From contig DATJUB010000071.1 of assembly GCA_035502775.1 (NCBI GenBank), forward strand, positions 9,878 through 73,877: a stretch of DNA of 64,000 bases, in the 5' to 3' direction. This DNA comes from 67-14 sp035502775 (lineage in GTDB: Bacteria > Actinomycetota > Thermoleophilia > Solirubrobacterales > 70-9). Of this stretch, positions 52,582 through 62,500 are shown one piece after another. Position 1 is the stretch's first letter; the number at the start of each line of letters is the position of its first letter. A program made the translations under genes and the position numbers. Under the pieces are notes generated by a model. It saw only the letters and a program-made list of their open reading frames with translations, ran no database searches and was not told the origin of the DNA.

Positions 52582-52860
52582 ATGGCTCCGATGGGTGACA
52601 AAGAGATCGAGAAGTGGCTCGCCGCGGTCAAGCCCGCACCGCCGAAGACCCGGACCGAGGTGATCTATCTCTGCTCGGATGTCGAGGCGAGCGGGCTCGA
52701 CCTGATCCGGGTTCGCATCTGGGTCGAGGACAAGGGCGGATGGGGCTTTTTCGACAACGTCGAGGTGCCCTATTTCGAAGTGCCGGATACCAAGGCACCG
52801 AAGTACGATCCCGACGCGCTGACCAAGGCCGAGTACGACCGCAAGGTCGGCGGCGCCTAG
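52582..52860 (+). CDS. conserved-looking small protein of unknown function
   Basis: 92 aa from the ATG at 52582 (52591 also possible). 'DKEIEKWLAAVKPAPPKTRTEVIYLCSDVEASGLDLIRVRIWVEDKGGWGFFDNVEVPYFEVPDTKAPKYDPDALTKAEYDRKVG' is well-formed and codon-biased, but I recognise no family. Its stop shares the CTAG with the sulfatase stop. Divergent from the regulator-flavoreductase. Confidence 0.7.
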   Translation: MAPMGDKEIEKWLAAVKPAPPKTRTEVIYLCSDVEASGLDLIRVRIWVEDKGGWGFFDNVEVPYFEVPDTKAPKYDPDALTKAEYDRKVGGA

Positions 52861-54761
52861 GGCTCGATCACGTTGAACCAGAGATCGAACTCGTCGAGCA
52901 GCGAGAAGATCTCGACCAGCGGCTGAGTATCGGGCTCGCCGGTGATCTCCCCGGAGACGATCGCGTCCTCCACGGTCAGCTCGTCGGCGACGATGCGGTT
53001 GATCGTCTCCCTGGTCGTCTCGATCGTGGCCGCGGCGTCGCTCGCGCGGCGCTCGAGTGAATGGCTGAGGGTGCCGTTGACCAGGCGGAGGACCGCCTCC
53101 TCGCGGGTGTCGGTCAGGACCAGGTTGATCGTGACCTCGTGCCCGGCCGCTTTCGGGCCGTTCAGGCGAATGCCGAGATAGTTCAGCACCATCGCCAAGG
53201 TGAGCGCCCGGATCGTGTCCGGGCTGCCGGTACCGACCTTGAGGGGCAGTGATGGCGTGCCGAAACGCAGCTCCTGGGCCGCGTTGAGGAAGGCGTTCCG
53301 CCAGGTCGAGGATTCGGTCTGGTAGCCCATCTGCTCCAGGGCGTCGGCCTCGAGCTCGCGGGCTTCCTGGTTCCCGGGATCACTGAAGACGACATGGTTG
53401 ACCACCTCGGCCACCCAGCGGTACTCGCCCTTTTCGAATGATTCACGGGCCTTTCGCAGGACCTCGTCGGCCCCGCCCATGAACTCGACGTAGCGCTCCC
53501 CGACCTCGGTCGGCGGCAGCCCGTGCAGGTGGGCCGGGTTGCCGTCGTAGGCTCCGAGATACTTGGCGTAGGTCGCCTTGACGTTGTGGTTGATCGTGCC
53601 GTAGTACTCGCGCAGCGCCCAATGGCCGGCCAGCGACTCGGGCAGTGCCACCTCCTCCCCGATCTCGTCGGGGGTGGCGCCATGGTTGGCGAGACGCAGG
53701 GTCTCGTCGTTGATGTAGCGGTATGCGTCACGGCCCTTGCTCAGCATCTCGACGATCCGCTCGCGGCCCCAAACCGGCCAATGGTGCATGCCGTACATCA
53801 CGTCCGATTTCTCGGCCCAGCGGTCGATCGTCTCGTTCAGGTAGTGCGACCAGGCCTGGGGATCCCGGATCTGGGCACCGCGGATCGCGTAGGTGTTGTG
53901 CATCGTGTGGGTGCAGTTCTCGGCCGCGGTGACCGCGCGAAGCTCCTCGATGTACCAGTGCATCTCGGCCGGGGCTTCGGTGTCGGGGGTCGGCATGAAC
54001 TCGAAGGTGAGTCCGTCGATCCGCATCTTCTGTCCGGCCTCGGTGATGTGATCGGTCGGTGCCAGCAGGGTCACCGTGCCGAGCGAGACGCCCACCCCGA
54101 GTCCCGTGCCGACGTTTCCCTTCTCGTCCGGGGCGAGCACGCCGCCGAACTGGAACATCGCCCGGCGGGTCATCGCGTTGCCGGCCATCACGTTCTCGGC
54201 GACCGCCGCCTCGAGGAAGCCTTCCGGAGCGATGATCTTGGTGCGGCCCTCGATCACGTCGCGCTCCTCGACCACCCCGCGCACGCCGCCGTAATGGTCG
54301 ACATGGCTGTGCGAGTGGATCACGGCGACGACCGGCTTCTTCGGCCGGTGCGTGAAGTAGAGATCCATCGCCGCCTTCGCGGTCTCGGCCGAGATCAGGG
54401 GATCGATCACGATCAGGCCGGTGTCGCCTTCGACGATGGTCAGGTTCGAGATGTCCAGGTTGCGTACCTGGTAGATCCGTTCGCAGACCTCGAACAGGCC
54501 GCCGCGGGCCATCAGCTGCCCCTGGCGCCAGAGACTCGGGTTCACCGTCTCGGGAGCCTCGATGTCCTCTCCGATGAAGTTCAGGCGATGCGGATCGAAG
54601 ACCCAGTCACCGTTCTCCTTGACGATCGGACCATCGGCGAGCGGAGCCACGAAACCGCGGGTGGCCTCCTCGAAATCACGCCGGTCCTCGAACGGAAGAG
54701 CGTCATGGACCCGGCGGTGAGCTGCCTTGGTGAATTCGGTGGCGTCTTTTCTCTCGGTCAT
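52857..54761 (-). CDS. SdsA-type alkyl sulfatase (metallo-beta-lactamase fold)
   Basis: 634 aa from the ATG at 54761 with AGGAGAGG; the usual length is about 650. Order: MBL domain with metal motif HSHSHVDHYGG, then 'GMHHWPVWG' and further metal ligands, a dimerisation domain 'LAGHWALREYYGTINHNVKATYAKYLGAYDGNPAHLHGLPP', and a C-terminal SCP2-like lipid-binding domain ('ALTLAMVLNYLGIRLNGPKA'). No signal peptide, so probably cytoplasmic here. It cleaves alkyl sulfates such as SDS to alcohol and sulfate. A palindrome at 54802-54822 upstream suggests control by a repressor. Confidence 0.93.
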   Translation of the reverse strand: MTERKDATEFTKAAHRRVHDALPFEDRRDFEEATRGFVAPLADGPIVKENGDWVFDPHRLNFIGEDIEAPETVNPSLWRQGQLMARGGLFEVCERIYQVRNLDISNLTIVEGDTGLIVIDPLISAETAKAAMDLYFTHRPKKPVVAVIHSHSHVDHYGGVRGVVEERDVIEGRTKIIAPEGFLEAAVAENVMAGNAMTRRAMFQFGGVLAPDEKGNVGTGLGVGVSLGTVTLLAPTDHITEAGQKMRIDGLTFEFMPTPDTEAPAEMHWYIEELRAVTAAENCTHTMHNTYAIRGAQIRDPQAWSHYLNETIDRWAEKSDVMYGMHHWPVWGRERIVEMLSKGRDAYRYINDETLRLANHGATPDEIGEEVALPESLAGHWALREYYGTINHNVKATYAKYLGAYDGNPAHLHGLPPTEVGERYVEFMGGADEVLRKARESFEKGEYRWVAEVVNHVVFSDPGNQEARELEADALEQMGYQTESSTWRNAFLNAAQELRFGTPSLPLKVGTGSPDTIRALTLAMVLNYLGIRLNGPKAAGHEVTINLVLTDTREEAVLRLVNGTLSHSLERRASDAAATIETTRETINRIVADELTVEDAIVSGEITGEPDTQPLVEIFSLLDEFDLWFNVIEP

Positions 54762-54801
54762 GCCCTCTCCTGGTCCACGCATCCGGCCGACGGGTTCAGC
54801 C

Positions 54802-54822
54802 TTATTGTCCGATGCACAATAA
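54802..54822. promoter_or_regulatory. AT-rich inverted repeat upstream of the alkyl sulfatase
   Basis: TTATTGT (54802-54808) and ACAATAA (54816-54822) are perfect inverted copies around CCGATGC. It is 41-61 bp upstream of the sulfatase ATG, AT-rich in a GC-rich neighbourhood, and of the form bound by TetR- or MarR-type repressors. No regulator gene is adjacent. Confidence 0.6.
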
Positions 54823-54866
54823 CGGACCGGAAACCATCGGGCACAAGGGATGGCCGAACAAGGACC

Positions 54867-55100
54867 TCAGTGGTTGGGGCCGACGTTCCGGCGGAGCGCG
54901 GTCCGCGGATCCTCCTGGATCGCCTGCTCACCTTCGGCTGTGGTGGCGGTCAACTCTCGCGTGCCGGGAGACGGGATCGCGAGCTTGACGATCGACCACT
55001 CCCCATGGGCCCGCTTTCTCGGCAGCCAACTGTGGGTGAACCGCTCCGGGTCCGATTCAGCCAGCTCCGCGCACCTGTCCTTGGCTTCGCGTTCGTTCAT
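54867..55100 (-). CDS. small conserved-looking protein of unknown function
   Basis: 77 aa. 'EREAKDRCAELAESDPERFTHSWLPRKRAHGEWSIVKLAIPSPGTRELTATTAEGEQAIQEDPRTALRRNVGP' has the 'RWL.R....GEW.VVK' pattern of a small actinobacterial family I cannot name. TAGGAT ends 6 nt before the ATG, no ribosome site (leaderless). It lies alone between the sulfatase operator and the two hairpins. Confidence 0.68.
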   Translation of the reverse strand: MNEREAKDRCAELAESDPERFTHSWLPRKRAHGEWSIVKLAIPSPGTRELTATTAEGEQAIQEDPRTALRRNVGPNH

Positions 55101-55218
55101 GCTCTCATCCTATGTCGCGCAGTCGAGAGTCCGGCATGCCGGGAGCCAGCCTGCGAACCAGTGACTGGATGAACGGCGACAGGTCCGCAGTCGGATCGCC
55201 TCGGAGCCAGGAGGCGAC

Positions 55219-55252
55219 ACCGTCGCCCGGGTGCCCGCACCCGGGCGACGGT
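55219..55252 (-). terminator. 16-bp perfect hairpin
   Basis: The arm 55219-55234 (ACCGTCGCCCGGGTGC) and arm 55237-55252 are perfectly complementary around CC. It is the second of two hairpins downstream of the 69-aa secreted protein. The region 55101-55301 holds no gene that I can support. Confidence 0.6.
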
Positions 55253-55256
55253 CCAC

Positions 55257-55283
55257 ATTGCCGCCCGACGGGCGGGCGGCAAT
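55257..55283 (-). terminator. 11-bp perfect hairpin
   Basis: ATTGCCGCCCG (55257-55267) pairs with CGGGCGGCAAT (55273-55283) around a 5-nt loop. It is 18 nt after the stop of the 69-aa gene on the minus strand, followed by the longer hairpin. Likely a tandem terminator without a U-tract. Confidence 0.65.
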
Positions 55284-55301
55284 CGATCAGCCGGGCCTCG
55301 G

Positions 55302-55511
55302 CTACATCCAGACCTTGCAGGAATCGTGGTACTTGATCCCCTGAATCGTGGCCTGGGAGGGGCTCAGATCGCGAGTATTCTTGATCCTGAATTCTCCCCA
55401 CATGCACTTGAAATAGCGCTGCATGCCCGCCTGCGCCGGAGTCGCCACGGCGCCCTGCACGGACAGTGAACCCAGCAAGGCGATCGCAACGACGATCATC
55501 GTTCGTTTCAT
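55302..55511 (-). CDS. small secreted protein with a two-cysteine domain
   Basis: 69 aa from the ATG at 55511 with GAGGAG upstream. Signal peptide MKRTMIVVAIALLGSLSVQG cleaved near 'ATPAQA'; mature part about 40 residues 'GMQRYFKCMWGEFRIKNTRDLSPSQATIQGIKYHDSCKVWM' with two Cys that could form a disulphide. No family recognised. The 236 bp upstream (55512-55747) hold no gene and presumably its promoter. Confidence 0.72.
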   Translation of the reverse strand: MKRTMIVVAIALLGSLSVQGAVATPAQAGMQRYFKCMWGEFRIKNTRDLSPSQATIQGIKYHDSCKVWM

Positions 55512-55747
55512 GCTTCTCCTCGGTGTAGGTTGGCGATTCACTCTCTCCACGAATCGCGTCGCCCCAACCTCTCCCTTCCTCCGGCCGTCGGCATGAGGGG
55601 GTGGGGTCCCTACCCGAAACACATGGGGCCCCTGACAGTCAGAAGCGGGGGTGGTTCACTGCGGGATCGTCCCGAAATAGTCGGCAAGAACCCGTTGGGT
55701 ATTGAGGTGGATCTGGGAATCGGATGGCCGGACCGGAGGGCCGGGCT

Positions 55748-56518
55748 TCACTTGATCCGGACGAAGGCCGGCCGGTGGTCGCTCAGGGTCACGAATCGCG
55801 GCGGCACCCGGCGGAGCTTGTACCCGGTCTTCACCCCGAGCCGCGCGTCCACCTTCGGAACGGCCCTGGTGTCGACCCGGGGCCGCAGCGCCTCCATCTC
55901 GACGTCCTCCCCGGTCAGCGCGTAGTCGAAGGACGCCGACGATTTCGAAGACTTGTGGGTCTCGGCGGCGACCTTTCCCGCCGTGTCGAGCACCGGAACG
56001 ACCTTCGCTCCCCCGGCCGCGGCCTCGGCCAGATGGTCCTTGATGCTGATGTCGTGGTTGAAATCGCCGAAGACCGAGTGATTCTTGAACTTGATGGCGC
56101 TCGCCTTGGCCTTCTTCATCGCGGCCACCCCACCCTTCTTGGTCGCCTTCGAGTGGATGAAGTCGAGCGTGTGCGTCCTGCCCGCATCCTCGACCACCGC
56201 TCGCAGCATCAGGCGGGGCTGGCCCGCACCCTGCCGGATCGTCTTGACCCCGTGGATCTCCAGGGTCGAGTCCTCCCGCATGTACAGCTTGGTGTTCAGC
56301 TGGCCGTGCGTGCCCGCCCCCTTGCCCATGACCTTGCTCTTGTTCAGCGAAAGGGCATGGCCGATCTCGATGTACCCGGGAACGACGAGGTCATGACTGA
56401 TCTCGGACAGGAACAGCAGGTCGGGCTTGTTGCGCTCGATCACGCGCTCGACCCCCGGCCGGCGCTCGGAGAGCGGCGAAAGCCGCTGCACGTTCCAGGA
56501 AAGCACCTTGAAAGGCAT
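55748..56518 (-). CDS. endonuclease/exonuclease/phosphatase (EEP) fold protein, co-transcribed with a Tc-A-like gene
   Basis: 256 aa. EEP motifs in order: SWNVQRLS (Asn), FLSEISHD (Glu), 'HSKATKKGG' (candidate His), GDFNHDI (Asp-x-Asn) and SDHRPAF (Asp-His). The superfamily includes DNase I, CdtB and sphingomyelinases, which hydrolyse phosphodiesters with Mg2+. There is no signal peptide, so export would need another route. The start codon lies 3 nt after the stop of the giant gene, a clear operon. A toxic effector is one hypothesis; a housekeeping nuclease is another. Confidence 0.85.
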   Translation of the reverse strand: MPFKVLSWNVQRLSPLSERRPGVERVIERNKPDLLFLSEISHDLVVPGYIEIGHALSLNKSKVMGKGAGTHGQLNTKLYMREDSTLEIHGVKTIRQGAGQPRLMLRAVVEDAGRTHTLDFIHSKATKKGGVAAMKKAKASAIKFKNHSVFGDFNHDISIKDHLAEAAAGGAKVVPVLDTAGKVAAETHKSSKSSASFDYALTGEDVEMEALRPRVDTRAVPKVDARLGVKTGYKLRRVPPRFVTLSDHRPAFVRIK

Positions 56519-56521
56519 GGC

Positions 56522-59500
56522 TCAGGTCCTCACTTCAGGGGTCGGACGATCCTTCTCCTCGTACTCGACCAGCATCCAGTGGCGGTCGGTGGCCGCCCCG
56601 TGATCCCCATCCCCGATCTCCAGGGACCAGGTCTGGGAGGCCATCTCGGGAATCGCCTCGTCCAGCCTCGCCCGGAACAGGTTCCCATGGGTCGAGGAGA
56701 CCGGTTCGAGCACGACGGACTGGGTTGAGGCTCCGGGGCGATCGACGAGAACCCGGGCGCCCGCGGCCGCGGGCGGGTGTGCCTGGTCGGAGATCAGGCT
56801 CATCGAGCTCAGCTCGAACTGCTTGCCGGCCAGGTTTCGCGGCAGCGAGTCCGGCACGACCGCGGCTCGATCCGTCACCGTCCCGGTGACTGGTGGCACG
56901 TCGACCAGCAGCGATCCGCGGTGCGGCGGCATCGCGGCCCCGACCCTCTCGCGAAACGCCGCACCCCCATCACGCGAGGTGAAGGTCATGTTGAGGATCA
57001 CGTCCTCCAGCTCTCGCAGATCGATCCTGTTCTGTGACGGAGGAAGATCGAGGCGCCAGGTTGAGACCGCGCCGATACCCCTGAAAGCGGCGAGGTCGCC
57101 GCTGGCGAAGGCGTTCGGCTCCCCGGACTCCATGTGTGAGAGCGATGCCCGGCGCGCCCGGGTGTCACGTCGCAGGACCGTGCCCGGGAGACGCCCGGTG
57201 TCGCCGAGCAGAAACTCGACCGCGTCGCCATCTGGCTGCCGGACCGTCTCGTGCCCGAGACAGGTCAGGGTGCCGAAGATCTCGTGACGGTGAGCGTCCA
57301 CGCCCGACAGATTGAGCGAGAGATCCTGAATTGTGCGCAGGTACTGGCCGGGCCGGTCACGGTCGAACAGCTCCTCGGAGAGACGGAACGTGCAGGATCC
57401 GGTCGTCGCGAGCTGCAGCAGCGCCACCGGATCGATCCGGCGCAGCGAGATCCGCTTGGTGGTGGTCTGTGCCGCGTCGTTGCTCTGCCATTGCCAGTAG
57501 GCCTGCTCGAGGCGGGCCAGGTCCACGATCATCGTCTCGCCCGACAGCAATCCCTTGCGCTGAGAACTCCAGCCACCGGTCGAGATCACCTGCCGGTCCT
57601 CTCCGGTGATCGCGGACAGGGTCGATTCCGCCATCTGGGCCATGCCGAGCGCGATCTGGAACATCTGCTGATGAAGCTGCTCCAGCGTTCCCGACATCCA
57701 GGTGTACAGCTCCTCACTGGTGAACTTGGACGAGTAATAGCCGCTGACCGCCCTGGTCTGCTGCATCGTCGTCTCGTCGAGCGAGAACTGCATCTGCGCC
57801 GATCGGAGCTGCCGCTCGGCGATCGATGCCTGCCGCTCCAGCTGGGTCACGTCGAACTCCGCCATCCCCTTCTGGAACTCCCACTCCTGGGATCGGCGCT
57901 CATACGACGCGATCAGGTTCGCGAGCGAGGAGGACTCGCTGAGAACCGAGGCCATGTCTCCGGACGAGGCCGCCTCCGCCTGCATCGCCCCTCCGGGACT
58001 GGAGCCGCCGTCCGCCAGACCGAAGATCTCTGGAAGCAGGAAAAGCGGCGCGGCGATCGAGTTCTCGACCCCGGACATCGTGCGGGGAACGAGACTCTCG
58101 GTCGCCAGCGCGATCCCGATGCCCTCCCCCGCCGACCAGCCGGCCTCGATCATCGCCGAGTAGAAGTCCCGCCTGAACGTGGCCGCCTGCAGCGCCGACC
58201 TCACCGCCGCCGCGTTTTCGAGGGCGCTGTTGACTTCCTGCACGCGAATCTCCCGGACCCGCTCGGCGACCACGGTCTGCTGACTCAGCTGCAGCGCGAC
58301 CAGCGCTTCGGCATCCCCCATCTCCAGGGCCCGCAGCAGTGATCCGCCCAGTTCGGCCACCCCGGCCGCCATCGAACGCGCCGAGTAGATCATCGACAGG
58401 AAACGGCTCTCGGCCTCCGACGCGGCATCCGCCGCGCTGCCGCCCTGGTCGCTGCCGGTGGCACCTCCCGTCTGACCGAGGGTCTGGATGTCGTCCAGGG
58501 AGAGCGGCGGCTCGAACAGGGGCAGGTCGTCGACCGCTCCGGTGATGTCCAGCCCCCCGCGGATCTTCTCCAGGCGATCCTCGACCAGATCCCAGTTCGA
58601 GAGGAACTCCCGGCTGTCGGGAAGGCCGAAATAGAAGCCCAGCCCGGCGACGCCGCCGTTCGGCTCGGCCCCGGGTGGAAGCGGAACCGGCGCTTCGGGC
58701 GCGTCGGCGGTTCCGGGCCGCTCGTCCGAGATCAGAAACTCGTTGAGCGCCTGGAGTTCGAGTTCGGCGTAGCTCACAGGCGCGGGTGGCGTGTACTCGA
58801 TGTGGCGTGGCCGTGGTCCGAGCAGTTCACCGGCGAATCGGTAGAGCTGAGCCGCCCGGTTGACGCTCTCGCGGGTGTCGAGCGAAAACTCGTCGTCCCC
58901 CCAATCGATCATGTTCCTGACATAGGCGGTCACGATCGCCCGCTGGTACGCGACCGGACGCAGATCGGCGATCGCACCGGAATCGAACGGGTCCTCGCGG
59001 TAGCGGGCCAGTGCCGCCGGATCGGGCCGCTCGAGCTCGTCGACGGCCGTTTCGGCGAAAGCGCCGGCGAGCCATGCGGACCGCCAGTAGTCACCGCCGC
59101 CCCCGGCGTCGGAGGGCTTGAAGATGTACTCGTAGAAGGTGCGGGCCGCTTCGCACTGTCCGCCGGCGTTGAGCCGCTCCGCGATCAGCCACGGCAGGAA
59201 GAAGAAGATTTCACGGAAGTAGCAGCCGAAGGCGTCACCGAGCGAGAAGCTGATCTTCTCCGGATCCACCGGCAGGTCCACGACCTCCCGCGGACCGAGC
59301 GTCGAGAAATCGGACTCGGCCGTGTTCTGCGAAGCGGCGCTCATCAGCCCCGCGATCCCACCGACCGCCAGGGCTTCGGAGAGCGCCGGTCCGACACTCG
59401 TGGTGAGCCGCTCGAAACCGAATCGCGCCGACGACATGTCGGGCGCGCCGGTCCCTTCGATCTGGACCACACCCTGCTCCCGCATGTAGGCGCGCACCTG

Positions 59501-62500
59501 CGCGTCCAGCGGATGGCCGGCGGAACGGCGGGCGCGCACCAGAAAACCATCGGCGCCGTTCCGGAACGTCCATCCCGCGAGTTGGTTGGTCACCGGGATC
59601 GCGAGGGAGTCTTGCCGTGCGTCTCCGAGGATCTCGACCGCGATCTCGGTCTCGTACGTCATCCCGAACGCGGGTTTCAGCTCCGGGATCCCGCTGATCG
59701 GCATCCAGGGCGCACCGTCCGGATCGTTCGTCCATTCCGAGAGCAGGGGCCCGCTGTCACAGACGAGTCCACCTTTGGTCGCGATCAGGGTCAGCCCCGA
59801 CTGCGGTGCGTTGCTGTCGGAACCCGCCGCCGACGGAGAGTGGGCGCATGGGCTCCAGCTCTCCTGATGAAGGCCGGCGCATTTCCACAGTTGCCGCGTC
59901 CGGTCGGCCGCCGCGGTGAGCACGTACCAGGCGTTCGTCTTCTCCCAGAACACAGGCTGGGATAGTTGGACGAACACCGTGCCCGGCGGGAAGAAAGATG
60001 TGTCTTCCAGATCCTCGGGGTCGGCGCAGGATGCCATCAGCATGATCGGCTTCGCGTAGAAAAATGCCGAGACGATCGTCGCCACTCCGTTGTAGATGAA
60101 CGCCTTGGGGGGCAGAAGATCCAGCGGAGCCGGGACGGACGACCACGGAACCTTGGTGATCTCGGCGAGCGGTGAAGACGCCACGACCGCCGGGAAGCTT
60201 CCCTTGGGTGGCACCGAGAACGTGGACAGGTAGATCGATCCCGAGTCGGCGATCAGCGACGTGAGCCACGTGGCGGGCCAATGCTCGACGGCCAGGATCG
60301 ACGGGGCGAGCAGCTCCCACGACTGATCGTCGAGTGGATCCTCGGAGCCGTAGAGCGAGACCTGCGTTCCGTCCTGGACGGCCAGATAGGAGAGCTCGTT
60401 CCCCTTGTGGAAGGCGGTGCTGTCGCCGAACCGGAATTCGTAGTCGGAGGAAAGCGGCAGGGCCGTCCCGAGGTCATCGATCGGGTAGGCGAAGGTGTGC
60501 CCGTTCGTGATCGAGACAAGGGCATCGGTGAGATGCGGAATAGACGGATTCGGCTCGAAACCGTTCGCGGCGAGGATCGACTTGAGCCCCACCGCATCGA
60601 GCGTCGCGGTGCTCTCCTCGCCCGGGGTGCTGCCGACCGCCCAGTAGAACCGGCCGGAGAGGGTCTCCTCGCTCGGAACGACCGACGTCACCACGGTGTC
60701 GTCCCATTTCAGGATGAACGTGGCTGGAGGAACCACCGCGTCTTCGGAGGAGCCCTCCTGTCCGTAGATCACCAGGATCGCGCTCTGCCCCTCGAACGCG
60801 ACCGGCAGGACGTAGGGCTTCAGCCAGGCCGGCCGGGTCTCATCCTCGAGCTTGCCCGGCAGCGGCACGTCGGGGAAGGGCGACCGGGCCGGGGCCCAGG
60901 TACCGTCGGCGTTCCGTCGCGCATACTTGATCACCCCGAAGTATCTCGCCGGGGTGGGCTCCGGCTTGGTGCTGGCATCCGCCGCGGTCTCCCTGCCCTC
61001 CACCCAGAAGAGATGCAGCCTGCCGTCCACCACCAGCGGGCTCACGAAGCGGCTGTTGATCGTCAGTCCGATCGGCTCCCAGCCCGTCCAGACAGCGGTC
61101 TCGTCGCCCGGGATCTCCCCACCCGGAAACGAATGCACGGTTTTCGTGCGGTGGAAATAGGAGTACGGCGGGAGTGCCGTGCGGCCCACGAAATGCCAGC
61201 TGTCCTCGGTCACGGCGTCGGCGGCCGTCTCGATCGCAGGAGTCTCGAAGCTCAGATCGCCCGTCGTCGCACTGGATGACCAGATCCCGGTCCGGTCGCT
61301 CACGGTCTCGTCCCGGAACTGCCACAGACCGGAGAGATCGCCGAACTCGGGGCTTCCGACCGGTATCGCCCGATGCATGTCGGTGCGGATCTGCTCGGCG
61401 GTGCGGGCTTTCGGCCAGAGACGCACCTCGGCGAGGGAGATGTCCGCGGTCGGGCCGAACCGCACCGTGCTGCGGCCCGTGAGCGGATACGCGCCGACCG
61501 CTTTCTGCCGCCGATCGGCCACCGCGCCATCCACGTACAGGGTCAGACGGGGCCCGCCGGGAAAGTCCGGCTCGAACACCGCGCCGATGTGGGTCCAGAT
61601 GCCCGCGTCGAAGGTTCCGGCCGGTGCCGCCACGCTGAGGCTGCCCTCGGCCCCGCGGATCTCGAAGGTGGGACTTCCGGTCGCGGCGTCCACGAACAAT
61701 CTCCAGCCGGGCTGGGTTCCGTCCGGCAGCGCGAGGCCGATCAGTTCCAGGTCCGAGGACGGCGCCTCCGGTGCCGACACCCGAACCCAGGATTCGACGG
61801 TCAGCGAAGGGAACAGTGGCGGTTCGGTGGTCGCCAGGCCCGAGGTCACACCGGGCGGAACCGCACCGGCGTTCAATCTCAGGCTCGCCGCCACCCGCTC
61901 GGCCGGTTCGAACCAGCTGCCCACCGTCTCCAGCGAGGCGATCGTGAGGAACTGGTCCAGGTATTTCCGGACCAGATGCTCGAGCCCCTCCCCGGTCGGC
62001 GGCGCGTTGGCGATCGAGCGCTCCAGGTCCCTGAAGATCGCGGTCTTGTCGCGGCGCAGCTCCGGCCGCACGTAGTCCTCGGGGTGCACGAACACCTTGC
62101 GGTTGGCCTGCCAGGTCCGGTAGCCGCCGAACCAGTCCCATTCCTTCTCGCTCAGGGCGACATCGAACACCCGCGGCTCGAAGCCCAGCCGGCTTCGTTC
62201 GACGTACTGCTGGAGGCTCTGCGTGGCGCTGACCAGCCGCGAGGACGTGGTCTGCACACCCATGTCCACATCCATCAGCAGGTAGTCCGAAAGCTCGTCG
62301 TCGGTGGTCACCGGGAAGCCGGCGGGCCGGCTCGCCGCGTCGATCAGGGGAATCGCGAACAGCTTGAGTGCCTCACGCTCGAGGCCGGTCACGATCGCCT
62401 CCACCCCGGTAGCGAGATCCTCGTCGACGGCGGCCACCGCGTTCAGCAGCGGCGTCGCCCCGGCCGATCCGAAAACGAGTCCGTCGGTGGCGAGCGAGTT

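Noticed and set aside
53523..55172. 549-aa open frame opposite the alkyl sulfatase
   Set aside because: Antisense to a clear SdsA-type enzyme, no recognisable domain.
55105..55407. 100-aa ORF covering the hairpin region
   Set aside because: It runs through the terminator hairpins and overlaps the end of the secreted protein gene in another frame; no protein features.
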